Position numbers and translations under genes: made by a program. Below are positions 43,704 to 53,190 of a DNA stretch of 63,448 nt, one piece after another; within the stretch, counting starts at the first letter, position 1, and every line of letters starts with the position of its first letter. This DNA comes from Burkholderiales bacterium (GTDB taxonomy: Bacteria; Pseudomonadota; Gammaproteobacteria; Burkholderiales; Casimicrobiaceae). The notes under the pieces are model-generated. The model was not told the origin of the DNA. It did not search any database and saw nothing but the letters and a program-made list of their open reading frames with translations. Where the stretch lies: contig JAISYH010000016.1 of assembly GCA_031270015.1 (NCBI GenBank), positions 1 to 63,448 of the forward strand, written 5' to 3'.

Positions 43704-44638
43704 CTTCCGATGTATCGGTGGCGGTTATCATTGCCGCGCATAATGAAGAACGTTATTTACCGGAAACGCTGGACAGTTTGCGGAAACAGACATTGGGTAT
43801 GGAGAATCTAGAAATCATCTTAATCGATGATGCTTCCACCGACGCAACGTTGACCATTTTCAAAGATTTTCAAAAGGAGGCGCCTCATTGCGTCGTTGAG
43901 CACGTCGAATATCGAAATATTGGTAAAGTGCGTAATGTGGGTATCGACAAAGCGACCGCGCCTTTCCTTCTTTTTTTGGACGGTGATGATTTGCTTGCGC
44001 CGAACGCCTGTGAGCAGATGTTGGAAACATTACATTCGACGCATTGTGACATGGTGATGACACCACTGTATCGTTTCTCCGAAAAAGACGGTTCGATTGA
44101 TTTTACGAAAGCGCAAATCGGAACGGTGACGATTGAAACGAGTAAGAAAATCTGGGAGATGTTGTTGGAACATCGTAAGGTTATGGGACATCTCATTGGT
44201 CGTTTGTTTTCTCGGCATTTGTTTTCATCTCTGCGCTTTCCGCCAATGCTGTGTTATGAGGATGTTTATCTTTTCCCCGATATTTTGGAAAAAACAGAGA
44301 AAGTGGCTATTTACGATGCGCCACTTTATTTTTACCGTTTACGTCAAGGGAGTGTTTCATCGACGTTGACGAACGATAAAGCTTGCTTGATGTTTGATGT
44401 CTTGGAAAAATTCAGAACGCGGGTTTCGAGCGAAAAACAAAGAAGACTATTCGAAGCCATGTGCGTCGGACGATGCGCGATCATGTCTGATCATGTCGCT
44501 GATTTAAGCGATGAGAATCGAGAGCGTATCCGCGCGTTGATCAGCGCGATCCCCGTATGGAAATATTTGATATCTCCTACCGTGCGGACTAGTCGCAAAC
44601 GTTTATTTCTACGCCTAAAAAGAGCATTCCAAGCATAA
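43700..44638 (+). CDS. Glycosyltransferase family 2
   Basis: The 312-residue protein begins with a GT-A domain (VAVIIAAHNEERYLPETLDSLRKQT, LIDDASTDAT, then DGDD as the metal-binding motif and CYEDVYLFPDI). It should add a sugar to the LPS core or O-unit on the cytoplasmic face. The C-terminal basic stretch (RTSRKRLFLRLKRAF) could contact membrane. It overlaps msbA by 4 bases. Confidence 0.9.
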   Translation: MTSDVSVAVIIAAHNEERYLPETLDSLRKQTLGMENLEIILIDDASTDATLTIFKDFQKEAPHCVVEHVEYRNIGKVRNVGIDKATAPFLLFLDGDDLLAPNACEQMLETLHSTHCDMVMTPLYRFSEKDGSIDFTKAQIGTVTIETSKKIWEMLLEHRKVMGHLIGRLFSRHLFSSLRFPPMLCYEDVYLFPDILEKTEKVAIYDAPLYFYRLRQGSVSSTLTNDKACLMFDVLEKFRTRVSSEKQRRLFEAMCVGRCAIMSDHVADLSDENRERIRALISAIPVWKYLISPTVRTSRKRLFLRLKRAFQA

Positions 44639-44660
44639 CGAGAGGACGTGAAATCTGGCA

Positions 44661-45887
44661 ATGCGATTGGTGTCGAAATTTTCTCCTGTTCATTTGATAT
44701 ACGCCTTCGCGTTGATCACACTTTCCTTATGCGCCATTTTCCCGATGGAAGCGCGTCAGTTATTTTATTTTACATGCGGACTTGCGGCGTTGTTTTGGTT
44801 GTTCGAGCGCAAAGAAACATCGAGATGCGTTTGTGTTTTATTGATGTTGATCGTAGGATACGCGGCTTACCGTTTTTTTCACACAGTCATCGATGCCAAT
44901 ACACTTTTTCCTCTGAGTGATTCGGAACGAGTTTCCATTTCGATTGCCCAAAGATTTTTTATGGGCGCAATATTGATCGGTTATTTATTAACGCGTCGAG
45001 AGCAGATCGAGATCAAATGGTTACTTGCGGCGCTGATGGTTACGATATTGCTGATCATGATTTACGTTGGGTATATCGGCTTCGTTCTGGAACAGAACCG
45101 GGGGGATCGCGTGCAACGGGCAACAGTTTTCGCGTATGAGATCATGGCAATTTATTTGGTTTATTTAGGATTGTGGCTGGAGCGCGAAGAAAGGAATGGA
45201 TGGTTGCATTATTTTATGTTTGGCGTGATTTGTTCGGTGGTTTTATATATTGTAGTATGGACGGAAACACGGGCGGCGTTGATTTGTTTTTTTCTGGGTA
45301 GCCTATTACTTTTTTTGTTGAGTCGGCATGTGAATACATACTTGTTTCTGATTGTAGGCATGATTGTGAGCATGGTAATCGTTTCACTCTTTTTTTCTGA
45401 AACAATCAAACCGCGTTTTCTAGAAGCAAGGCAGGATATCGTCCAGTATCGGTCGGGAGAAAACAAAGAAACTTCTTTGGGAATACGTTTTGAGCTTTGG
45501 CGTTCCGCATTGATGAGCTTCAGGCAATCACCGCTTTTGGGCTCTGGCTACGAAAAACGGTCGGAAATCATCGAGCAGGCAATTTCCGAAGGCAAATTGG
45601 ATCGTTCTCTGTCGTACTATAAAACAATTAATATTCACAACGAGTTTTTGGAAGAGCTTTCATTGCGTGGTCTCGTCGGTGTTGCTTTACTGGCGGGGTT
45701 GTATGGTTATCTTTTATGGTTGGCGTTACGGCAAAACAGAAATTTACCTTTATTGGGATTGATACTTTCTTATCTATTTTTCGGTCTGACCGATGTTCTG
45801 TTTTGTAGCCGAGAGGCAACGATATTGTTTTTGGTCTTATTGGCACTCGTTCTTTCTCAACCCACCTATTCATCAAAAATGCCATGA
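44661..45887 (+). CDS. waaL: O-antigen ligase family protein (WaaL-like)
   Basis: The 408-residue protein has ten or more membrane helices and the Wzy_C/WaaL signature region (TETRAALICFFLGSLLLFLL, a large periplasmic loop with EARQDIVQYRSG, then NIHNEFLEELSLRGLVGVALL with the conserved His). WaaL joins polymer to lipid A-core in the periplasm. A Wzy polymerase cannot be excluded, but the setting among core genes favours a ligase. Confidence 0.85.
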   Translation: MRLVSKFSPVHLIYAFALITLSLCAIFPMEARQLFYFTCGLAALFWLFERKETSRCVCVLLMLIVGYAAYRFFHTVIDANTLFPLSDSERVSISIAQRFFMGAILIGYLLTRREQIEIKWLLAALMVTILLIMIYVGYIGFVLEQNRGDRVQRATVFAYEIMAIYLVYLGLWLEREERNGWLHYFMFGVICSVVLYIVVWTETRAALICFFLGSLLLFLLSRHVNTYLFLIVGMIVSMVIVSLFFSETIKPRFLEARQDIVQYRSGENKETSLGIRFELWRSALMSFRQSPLLGSGYEKRSEIIEQAISEGKLDRSLSYYKTINIHNEFLEELSLRGLVGVALLAGLYGYLLWLALRQNRNLPLLGLILSYLFFGLTDVLFCSREATILFLVLLALVLSQPTYSSKMP

Positions 45888-45978
45888 AACCGCTGCGTAT
45901 TACGCGCCTAGAATGCACAAGCTACGCTGGATGTTTATTCAGCGGGCGTCGCGAAAAATATACGCAGAAGAAATAAAG

Positions 45979-47175
45979 ATGATTGATACGCCTATGCGGT
46001 TTCTGCACATGATCAACCTTCGTAACGTCGGTGGTGTGGAGCGGATGTTCGCCGAGTTTATCGTAGCGCCGCCGCCTTTTCCGGTAGAGCATCATATCAT
46101 TGGCGAACATCCGGAAATTGCTGAAGCTCTAAAAGAAACAATATTAAGAAACGCGCGCTTCGTATCCGTGCGTCGATGGGGTGTGCCGCCCAAAAAACCA
46201 CGTTGGTTTTGGCAATGGCGATACCGACATTTGATCAAGAATATTCGTCCCGACAGAATTGTCGTATGGAATCAATTCCTTGATTTCGACTTTCCCGTCG
46301 ATTGCCCGATAATTTATTATGAACATGGCGGCGCGTGGTATCCGCAAAATCCTGAAGTGGCTTGTCGTTTTTTTTCTCAAATCGACGCGGCTGTGGCTGT
46401 ATCATACGCTGCGCAACGTATGCTGGTATTGAAGTATCAGGTTTCACAGAAAATTCATATTAAAAGAAATAGATTACTGGATTACGCAAGACCGAGTATG
46501 CCGGTATCCTCGCGTGCCGGATTCGCCAAACCGCGTTCGGTACAAATCGGCAGCGCGGGACGATTGGCGCCGGTCAAGTGTATGGGTTTAATCGTATTGG
46601 CGGTCAAGCGGCTGAGAGAGCGGGGGATCGACGCTAGCGCGACCATTGCGGGAGAGGGTAGAGAGCGTCCGATATTGGAAGCTTTAATCGCGGAATATCG
46701 ATTGCAATCGAATGTGCGGCTTATCGGTTTGCAAGAGGATATGAGTGGATTCTATCGAAATATTGATATTTATGTTTGCGCCTCGATGCGCGAGAGTTTC
46801 GGATTATCCTGCATTGAAGCAGCGGCTTGGGGCGTTCCGGTCATTACCGGCAACGTGGATGGAATGGTTGAATCGGTACAACATGGTATCACTGGTATTT
46901 GTCTTGAGCCGACCTTGGACCAGAAAACTTATCTTGAAAAGACGCACGCGACACCGGATTTCCCCTTATTGATTTATTGGCCACTATCCGATACGATTGC
47001 GCCGCCCAAAATGCTTGCGCCGGAAACCATTGCCGAGGCGATCATTGGATTACTCGATCAACCTGAACGTTATCGGGAACTCAGTCGACAGGCGCTGACG
47101 ATGGCGCAAGCGCAGGAAAGTTTTTCCGATTTGTGCGGCGATTTGTATCGTATTTTCAAAGCGCCGACGGACTGA
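45979..47175 (+). CDS. Glycosyltransferase family 4 / GT1-type
   Basis: The 398-residue protein has a GT-B fold with N-terminal INLRNVGGVERMFAEF and the C-terminal donor-binding domain (IGSAGRLAPVKCMGLIVLAVK, SMRESFGLSCIEAAAWGVPVITGNVDGM, including the E-x7-E motif). It probably extends LPS core oligosaccharide. I use ATG 45979 after AGAAG; an ATG at 45913 would add 22 residues. It converges with the deacetylase-like gene, whose end is two bases away. Confidence 0.88.
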   Translation: MIDTPMRFLHMINLRNVGGVERMFAEFIVAPPPFPVEHHIIGEHPEIAEALKETILRNARFVSVRRWGVPPKKPRWFWQWRYRHLIKNIRPDRIVVWNQFLDFDFPVDCPIIYYEHGGAWYPQNPEVACRFFSQIDAAVAVSYAAQRMLVLKYQVSQKIHIKRNRLLDYARPSMPVSSRAGFAKPRSVQIGSAGRLAPVKCMGLIVLAVKRLRERGIDASATIAGEGRERPILEALIAEYRLQSNVRLIGLQEDMSGFYRNIDIYVCASMRESFGLSCIEAAAWGVPVITGNVDGMVESVQHGITGICLEPTLDQKTYLEKTHATPDFPLLIYWPLSDTIAPPKMLAPETIAEAIIGLLDQPERYRELSRQALTMAQAQESFSDLCGDLYRIFKAPTD

Positions 47176-47176
47176 T

Positions 47177-48148
47177 TCATGCCGATGCGTCATGTTTGTA
47201 CCGCGCGTACTCGCGGAGCGTGGCGCTACGGCACCGTTGTTTGATGTCGGCGAACAAAATTTCGAGATCGCAATATAAATTTTCGATGTCCGCTTCATCA
47301 TGAAATGTTGGACTGCCGCCGGGCATCAGTTCGGATGAGTGCAACATGAACTCGAGATAATCCGTCTCAGGTTCAGCGAGACAACGCGCCGCAAGGCGTT
47401 GCATTTGCGATAAGTTGTTCCGGTTCGGGCGCAACCATGAGACGGAAGCGCGTATTTCTTTTTTACGCAACCGCGCCAGTATCTTTTTTGCGCCATTGAT
47501 AAAAGGGTGATATTTGAGTCGAGTAGTCATCGGAACTTCCAGCAATGGCGATGATGGATCGACCGAATCGATTTTGTTCAAATTCATGAAATAGGCGTGT
47601 TTGGGAAACGCGCGATAATGACTGCCACCCGTTCCGGCGGGATGCCCCAAAGTCGAACGCCAATCGACTTCGGGCGTCACCGAGCAATCAACTCGATAGC
47701 CGAATTCCGTCAATAGTTTTGCGTAACGACTGTCGAACGCCCAACGTCCGGCGCGATGACTGACGATTTCAGTCTGAAACACGGATTCGAGAAGGTGATG
47801 TGTGATCGAGAATTTTTCACGCATGACTTCGTCAGGATATTCGATCAAATACGGTTTGTATTTACGGTCATCGTCGGTGATGTTGATCAATGGCGGATTG
47901 TTCCATGCGTGAATGTGCGCGCCGATTTCTCCAGTCGCATTTGCGACGAGTCTGCGTCCAAATGCCTGGAAAACAGGATCGTTCGCCATTTCATAGTTGA
48001 CTAGGTAAACCGGCTTGAAGTCGAATCGCTCGCATAATCGTTGGAAACGATCGAGGTACATGGCGTTACGGGTTGTGGCGCGGTGTGAGTTTTTCCAGAG
48101 ATTATCGCCTTCGGTATCAATGGTAATAATAAAAAATGGTGAGTGCAT
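47177..48148 (-). CDS. Polysaccharide deacetylase-like protein (WalW type)
   Basis: The 323-residue protein has the NodB-like start FIITIDTEGDN (catalytic Asp pair region), the metal-binding HIHAW, and SHRAGRWAFDSR, then LEFMLHSSELMPGG near the C-terminus. These fit the carbohydrate esterase 4 fold as seen in WalW of LPS loci. It is the only minus-strand gene of the LPS cluster and is divergent from the GT9 gene. Confidence 0.82.
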   Translation of the reverse strand: MHSPFFIITIDTEGDNLWKNSHRATTRNAMYLDRFQRLCERFDFKPVYLVNYEMANDPVFQAFGRRLVANATGEIGAHIHAWNNPPLINITDDDRKYKPYLIEYPDEVMREKFSITHHLLESVFQTEIVSHRAGRWAFDSRYAKLLTEFGYRVDCSVTPEVDWRSTLGHPAGTGGSHYRAFPKHAYFMNLNKIDSVDPSSPLLEVPMTTRLKYHPFINGAKKILARLRKKEIRASVSWLRPNRNNLSQMQRLAARCLAEPETDYLEFMLHSSELMPGGSPTFHDEADIENLYCDLEILFADIKQRCRSATLREYARYKHDASA

Positions 48149-48199
48149 GATAGAAAGAACTTATAATAACATCTGTCGCATAGGATACACACCAAATTC

Positions 48200-49285
48200 A
48201 TGTTGTCCAAATCTATCGTTGATGCCGCTAATTCTCCAAAACGGACGTTGTTGGTCAAATTGCGTCATTACGGCGACGTGTTGCTGACCACGCCACTTAT
48301 CGACGCGCTGCATCATTACTTTCCCGACATCGTCGTCGATGTGTTGGTTTACCGGGAAACGCTCGACATGTTATGCATCAATCCACAGGTGACGCAATGC
48401 TTTACGATCGATCGGCGATGGAAAAAACAAAGTGTTCTGACGCAATTCGAGAAAGAATGGCAGCTCTTGCGAATGCTTCGCGCGCGCCGTTACGATACCT
48501 TGATTCACTTGACCGAAAGCTGGCGCGGTGTGATGTTGGCGCGTCTTCTCGGCGCGGAACGTCGTATCGCTTTTGCTTACCCGCGCCGCGATAGCTGGTG
48601 TTGGCGAACGAGTTTTACTGATTTGATTCCGTTGCCGCAACAACCGACGCACAACGTCGCTTTGCAATTATCGGTATTGACGACATGGGGCATCGCGCCA
48701 GATGTTGCGCGTTTTCCACTGCATTTATCCGTTGACAAATTGGCGGAAAAATCGCTGCTCGAAGCGTTGCGCCGTGCCGATTGGCAGGGTGAACCTTATA
48801 TTTTGGTTCACCCGGGCGCGCGCTGGTTTTTCAAGTGTTGGGAAGACGTCTCTTTTGCCAAGGTGATCGACGCTCTGACCGATCGTGGTTTATCTGTTGT
48901 CGTGACCGGCGCGCCGGACGCGAAAGAACGGGCGATGGCGGAAAATATTTTGTCGCGTGTCCGCGGCCGAAATAAAGTTTATACGCTTGTCGGCGCGCTT
49001 TCACTGACCGAGTTGGCGGCGGCGATAGGCAAAGCAAAACTATTTATTGGTGTCGATTCCGCGCCGATGCATATGGCGGCGGCGCGACAAATTCCGGGCG
49101 TCGTTTTGTTTGGACCGAGCAAAGTACACGAATGGTCGCCGTGGCAAGCGCCGATCACTGTACTGAAAGCGTCGGATTGGACGACATTACCGCATCCAGA
49201 TGAAATTGATACCAATACGCAAACCCGATATTTATCGGCGATACCAACCAGCGCGGTTATTGAAGCGGTTCTAGAGAAGCTCTGA
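48200..49285 (+). CDS. Glycosyltransferase family 9 (LPS heptosyltransferase III-like)
   Basis: The 361-residue GT-B protein has the N-terminal LLVKLRHYGDVLLTTPLIDALHHYFP and the C-terminal heptosyltransferase motif FIGVDSAPMHMAAA with VLFGPSKVHEWSPW. It resembles WaaQ (RfaQ), which adds the third heptose to the LPS inner core. The divergent promoter region with the deacetylase gene is only 51 bases. The start at 48200 lacks a strong ribosome-binding site. Confidence 0.9.
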   Translation: MLSKSIVDAANSPKRTLLVKLRHYGDVLLTTPLIDALHHYFPDIVVDVLVYRETLDMLCINPQVTQCFTIDRRWKKQSVLTQFEKEWQLLRMLRARRYDTLIHLTESWRGVMLARLLGAERRIAFAYPRRDSWCWRTSFTDLIPLPQQPTHNVALQLSVLTTWGIAPDVARFPLHLSVDKLAEKSLLEALRRADWQGEPYILVHPGARWFFKCWEDVSFAKVIDALTDRGLSVVVTGAPDAKERAMAENILSRVRGRNKVYTLVGALSLTELAAAIGKAKLFIGVDSAPMHMAAARQIPGVVLFGPSKVHEWSPWQAPITVLKASDWTTLPHPDEIDTNTQTRYLSAIPTSAVIEAVLEKL

Positions 49286-49301
49286 AGCGATCAATCTTTT
49301 T

Positions 49302-49316
49302 CATCATCACATGATG
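49302..49316. repeat. Short inverted repeat after the GT9 gene
   Basis: CATCAT-CAC-ATGATG lies within a longer imperfect dyad flanked by TTTTT and AAAAAA, 17 bases after the stop. No T run follows on the plus strand, so terminator function is doubtful. The remaining 300 bases before dksA hold no gene. Confidence 0.4.
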
Positions 49317-49618
49317 AGAAAAAAGATCGATGAGGACGATTTTAAGCATGTCATGGGGCGCGTAATGGTCGAAAAAGCGCTTTTCCCCGGTTTCGAAATG
49401 GATAACGATTTTTCACATTGAATGGCAATTACAAAAATAATCTTTAAAAAACAAAGAGTTATCTGATTTTCTCAGAAAGAAATCATGCAATTAGAGTATG
49501 TAGTGGAAACCGTATGTCACGTTATAATATTCCCCTTTGGTGGATCGGCGCGGGATGTTTTCGCTAGGTTCGTTTCCGCCAGTTTTGAAAAATAATCAGT
49601 AAAAGCAAGGACAGTACT

Positions 49619-50062
49619 ATGGAAGCTAAAGCAGCATCTGCCGCTCGAGAAATTCGTGAGTTAACTGAAGAGGATATTTTGCAAGCTCCCGAACAGGATT
49701 ACATGAACGAAGACCAGCTTACGTTTTTCAAAAAACGCTTGCTGGATTTGAGGGTTCAGCTTTTACAAAACGCGGACGATACCGGCGAACGCTTGCGTGA
49801 GACCGAGATTACGACCGATCCGTCGGATCGCGCGACGTTGGAAGAGGAATATACGCTGGAACTTCGCACGCGTGACCGTGAACACAAACTTTTGAAGAAA
49901 GTTGAAAAATCGTTGCGGCTAATAGAAGCCGGCGAATACGGTTATTGTGAGGAAACGGGGGAACCCATAGGGATTCCTCGGTTGCTTGCAAGACCGACCG
50001 CGACGCTCTCTCTTGAAGCGCAGGAGCGTCGTGAACAAGTGCAAAAGCTGTATGGTGATTGA
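49619..50062 (+). CDS. dksA: RNA polymerase-binding transcription factor DksA
   Basis: DksA enters the secondary channel of RNA polymerase and works with ppGpp. The 147-residue protein has the coiled coil with the acidic tip (ADDTGERLRETEITTDPSDRATLEEEYTLELRTRDREHKLLKKVEKSL) and the globular end (YGYCEETGEPIGIPRLLARPTATLSLEAQER). Three of the four zinc-finger cysteines are replaced, leaving one Cys, as in several alpha- and betaproteobacterial DksA proteins; the fold is presumably kept without zinc. Confidence 0.94.
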   Translation: MEAKAASAAREIRELTEEDILQAPEQDYMNEDQLTFFKKRLLDLRVQLLQNADDTGERLRETEITTDPSDRATLEEEYTLELRTRDREHKLLKKVEKSLRLIEAGEYGYCEETGEPIGIPRLLARPTATLSLEAQERREQVQKLYGD

Positions 50063-50091
50063 TAATTTATTCAATGAAAGGAAGTTGTAAA

Positions 50092-50613
50092 ATGAAAAAA
50101 AGCAAATTACAAGTGTTGGTTTTGGCGATGATAACGGCAGGTTGCGTTTCGCTCGCCAATGCTGCCGATAAAGCGGCTGCTGAACTGACGGCAACCGAAG
50201 GTAATACTGTCAAAGGCGCGGTCACATTCAATCAGAAAGGCGATAAAGTGGCGGTCGTTGCCGATGTTAGCGGTTTACCGGCGAACTCCGAGCATGGTTT
50301 TCATGTTCATGAAAAAGGTGATTGCTCCGCTCCTGACGCCACTAGCGCGGGCGGGCATTTCAATCCGGGAAATAAACCACATGGTCACGGCAGCGCGGAA
50401 CGTCATGTCGGCGATATGCCAAACCTGAAAAGTGACGCCAACGGTGTTGCCAAAGTATCGTTTGAACTCGATCTGCTGTCGTTGAAAGAAGATTCTCCGA
50501 ACAATATCATTGGTCGCGCCGTTATCGTTCACAAAAATCCAGACGATTACACCTCGCAACCGGTTGGTAATGCGGGCGCTCGTATTGCGTGTGGCGTAAT
50601 CAAAGCGCAGTAA
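50092..50613 (+). CDS. sodC: Periplasmic Cu/Zn superoxide dismutase
   Basis: The 173-residue precursor has a signal peptide ending ANA and the metal ligands of SodC (EHGFHVHEKGDCSAP, GGHFNPGNKPHGHGSAERHVGDM), with the closing RIACGVI that pairs by disulfide with the loop cysteine. It dismutates superoxide outside the cytoplasm. ATG 50092 has AAAGGAAG upstream. It is followed by sodB after 76 bases, so the window encodes both envelope and cytosolic enzymes side by side. Confidence 0.94.
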   Translation: MKKSKLQVLVLAMITAGCVSLANAADKAAAELTATEGNTVKGAVTFNQKGDKVAVVADVSGLPANSEHGFHVHEKGDCSAPDATSAGGHFNPGNKPHGHGSAERHVGDMPNLKSDANGVAKVSFELDLLSLKEDSPNNIIGRAVIVHKNPDDYTSQPVGNAGARIACGVIKAQ

Positions 50614-50689
50614 AAAAACCATAAACCTCGTTTAACTGAAATGCGGTGATGGACTATCCGTTGCCGCATTTTTCTTTAGGAGAGAGAAC

Positions 50690-51286
50690 ATGTTTACCCT
50701 TCCACCACTTCCTTTTGCGGAAAACGCGCTTGAACCGATGATCAGCGCCAATACTTTGGCGTTTCATTATGGTAAGCACCACAAAACGTATGTTGATAAT
50801 CTAAATAATTTGACTAAAGGAACGGAATTCGAGGCGATGGAATTGTCCGCGCTAATCAAGAAAGTCGCGGATCAGCCCGACAAAATTGGCATATTGAACA
50901 ACGCCGCGCAAATTTGGAACCATACTTTTTACTGGAACGGTTTAAATCCCAAAAGCGCGCGTCAACCATCGGGGAAGCTGGCTACGCTGGTCGAAGAAAG
51001 CTTTGGTAGTTTCGACGCGCTAAAAACCAAGCTGGCTGAAGCTGCGGTAGGGCAATTTGGTTCGGGCTGGGGCTGGTTAGTGCAAAATAAGGATAAAAAG
51101 TTGCAAATTGTTAAAACCAGTAATGCTGGAACGCCGTTTACGGAAGGATTGATACCATTACTTACCATTGATGTCTGGGAACATGCGTATTACTTGGATT
51201 ATCAGAATCGGCGCGCCGATTATGTGAAAGTATTGATCGAACAGTTACTCGATTGGGACTTTGCGGCAGACAACTTATCGGTTTAA
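50690..51286 (+). CDS. sodB: Iron superoxide dismutase
   Basis: The 198-residue protein has FTLPPLPFAENALEP, the first His ligand in SANTLAFHYGKHHKTYVDNLN, AAQIWNHTFYWNGL, GSGWGWLV and DVWEHAYYLDYQNRR. The Gln in AAQIWNHTFYW is characteristic of Fe-type rather than Mn-type enzymes. GGAGAG precedes the start. Confidence 0.96.
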   Translation: MFTLPPLPFAENALEPMISANTLAFHYGKHHKTYVDNLNNLTKGTEFEAMELSALIKKVADQPDKIGILNNAAQIWNHTFYWNGLNPKSARQPSGKLATLVEESFGSFDALKTKLAEAAVGQFGSGWGWLVQNKDKKLQIVKTSNAGTPFTEGLIPLLTIDVWEHAYYLDYQNRRADYVKVLIEQLLDWDFAADNLSV

Positions 51287-51317
51287 AATAATCATTCCGC
51301 CAATTTTTTGAAAAACA

Positions 51318-52493
51318 GTGACATCTCTAGTATCCATAAATAGGACGAAAGAACCTGTTAAGCGTCCTCCTCTCGAAATGGGCGGCGGCGAAACGTTGAC
51401 CGCGAAAACGGCAGAATTGTCGCGCGTTACTCCGCGCGGCTTGTCGTCGGTCGGCGGTTCGATGTCATCGGGGTTGAATGCCGTATTGGAAACCGCGGCG
51501 TTGATGCACGCGAGCGGGCAAGCAGAAGCTGCAAAGGAAGTATTGGAGCAGGCGATAGCGACTGAACCGGAAACGGCAAAAGTAGCGCTAGTCTGGTTAG
51601 CATTGCTCGATATTTACCAACAAACCGACGATAAAGAGTCGTTTGATCGCTGGGGCATGGAGTATGCTGTTCGCTTTGAGCAATCGCCGCCGGTTTGGGC
51701 GTCTCGCTGTTTGCCGAAAGAGAACAAACCATTGTTGAAAGAAGAAAGTTACTCGGTAGTTGCGTTATCTGGTGAGATCGCGTTGAGTAACATTGAGCTT
51801 TTGGAGCCTCTGATCAAGGCGCGGAAAGAAGCTTCCAATAACATGTGCCGACTAAATTTATCGAATGCGAAACTCGTTGATGAAGGTGGCGCGAAAAAAT
51901 TGGCAAAAGAACTCGCGACGGTTCGTGAACGATTTGAAAACACTTCGTTGGAACCGTGGCCTAAAACGCTGATTGCGATGTTGACCAAAAAAGCGCGAGA
52001 AAATAAAGAAAAAGAAGGTCAAGGTTATTGGATGTTGTTGCTGGAATTGCTGCAATGGCACAGGGATGAAAAAGCGTTCGACCATTATGCGGTGGAATAC
52101 GCGGTGCGTTTCGAAGTTTCGCCGCCGATATGGGCGCCAGCGAAGGCGTTGGTAAAAACGCTTCCTGAGAAAGACGAGGAGGTAATCGTTTCCTCGGCGA
52201 ACATTCCCATTCCCTCCGCGCCGAACGTTTGGGTATGGAGCGGTGTGTTGCAAGGCAGTCGTTCTCCGCAACTGGATGCTTTCAAGGATTTCGTTAATCT
52301 GCACGATACGATCGTTGTCGATATGCATGACGTATTGCGGGTTGATTTTGCGTTTGGTGGCGCACTCGCCAATCAAGTAGCGCGTGCCGAAGCGTCAAAG
52401 AAAAAAATCCGTTTCATTCGCTCTTCGCCGATGGTGTTATCACTGTTGCTGCTGGTTGGATTTCCACCGAGAGTATTTAGCCGGAAGCGGTAA
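51318..52493 (+). CDS. STAS-domain protein with TPR-like repeats
   Basis: The 391-residue soluble protein contains two similar helical blocks, one around residues 50-120 (ESFDRWGMEYAVRFEQSPPVWA) and one around 230-280 (KAFDHYAVEYAVRFEVSPPIWA), each followed by a STAS-like segment; the second (LHDTIVVDMHDVLRVDFAFGGALANQVARAEASKKKIRFIRSS) is the clearest. Similar proteins lie just before hslV in betaproteobacteria. Function is unknown. It starts with GTG and lacks a strong ribosome-binding site. The hslV gene begins 12 bases after its stop. Confidence 0.7.
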   Translation: MTSLVSINRTKEPVKRPPLEMGGGETLTAKTAELSRVTPRGLSSVGGSMSSGLNAVLETAALMHASGQAEAAKEVLEQAIATEPETAKVALVWLALLDIYQQTDDKESFDRWGMEYAVRFEQSPPVWASRCLPKENKPLLKEESYSVVALSGEIALSNIELLEPLIKARKEASNNMCRLNLSNAKLVDEGGAKKLAKELATVRERFENTSLEPWPKTLIAMLTKKARENKEKEGQGYWMLLLELLQWHRDEKAFDHYAVEYAVRFEVSPPIWAPAKALVKTLPEKDEEVIVSSANIPIPSAPNVWVWSGVLQGSRSPQLDAFKDFVNLHDTIVVDMHDVLRVDFAFGGALANQVARAEASKKKIRFIRSSPMVLSLLLLVGFPPRVFSRKR

Positions 52494-52505
52494 CGCAACA
52501 GCGCA

Positions 52506-53063
52506 ATGAATGATTTTCATGGAACGACCATAATCTCCGTTGCGCGCGGCGGGAAGGTAGCGTTGGGCGGCGATGGTCAAGTGACGATGGGTTCTATCGT
52601 CGTCAAAGCTACAGCGCGTAAAGTACGGCGTTTGCACCATGATCAAATTTTGGCGGGCTTTGCCGGAGCAACGGCGGACGCGTTTACGTTGTTCGAGCGT
52701 TTTGAGGCGAAATTGGATAAACATCAGGGGCATCTAACGCGCGCGGCGGTAGAGCTTGCCAAAGACTGGCGCTCGGATCGCATTTTGCGGCGTTTGGAGG
52801 CGATGCTGGCGGTTGCTGATGCTGCGGCGACTTTGATCATTTCCGGGAACGGGGATGTGCTCGAACCTGAAGGACGTATTCTTGCCATAGGTTCGGGTGG
52901 CGCTTATGCGCAAGCGGCGGCGCGCGCGTTGTGCGCGCATACGACGTTATCCGCTGATCAGATTGTCAAAGAAGCTTTGACGATAGCTGGTGATATTTGT
53001 ATTTATACCAACCAGAATCATGTCATTGAAACGCTAGATATTCCGCCAGAAGTCAAGGCTTGA
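52506..53063 (+). CDS. hslV: ATP-dependent protease subunit HslV (ClpQ)
   Basis: HslV is the dodecameric peptidase of the HslUV complex, with an N-terminal Thr nucleophile exposed after processing, here in [11 protein letters not shown]. The 185-residue protein shows [33 protein letters not shown], and the C-terminal [16 protein letters not shown] and AGDICIYTN. Its ATPase partner gene hslU, normally the next gene, is absent here; dsbC follows instead. HslV alone has very low activity, so hslU would have to be elsewhere. Confidence 0.95.
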   Translation: MNDFHGTTIISVARGGKVALGGDGQVTMGSIVVKATARKVRRLHHDQILAGFAGATADAFTLFERFEAKLDKHQGHLTRAAVELAKDWRSDRILRRLEAMLAVADAAATLIISGNGDVLEPEGRILAIGSGGAYAQAAARALCAHTTLSADQIVKEALTIAGDICIYTNQNHVIETLDIPPEVKA

Positions 53064-53190
53064 ATATCGGCGGCAGATAGACGGCAACTTGAAAAGCAGC
53101 AATGTGTATTCCGCGCATACGGGCGCGGATTTTGATAATAGCTTATCGGCGCCGATGATTTCGGTGCGATGTGCGGTTTGGAGAAAGAAA

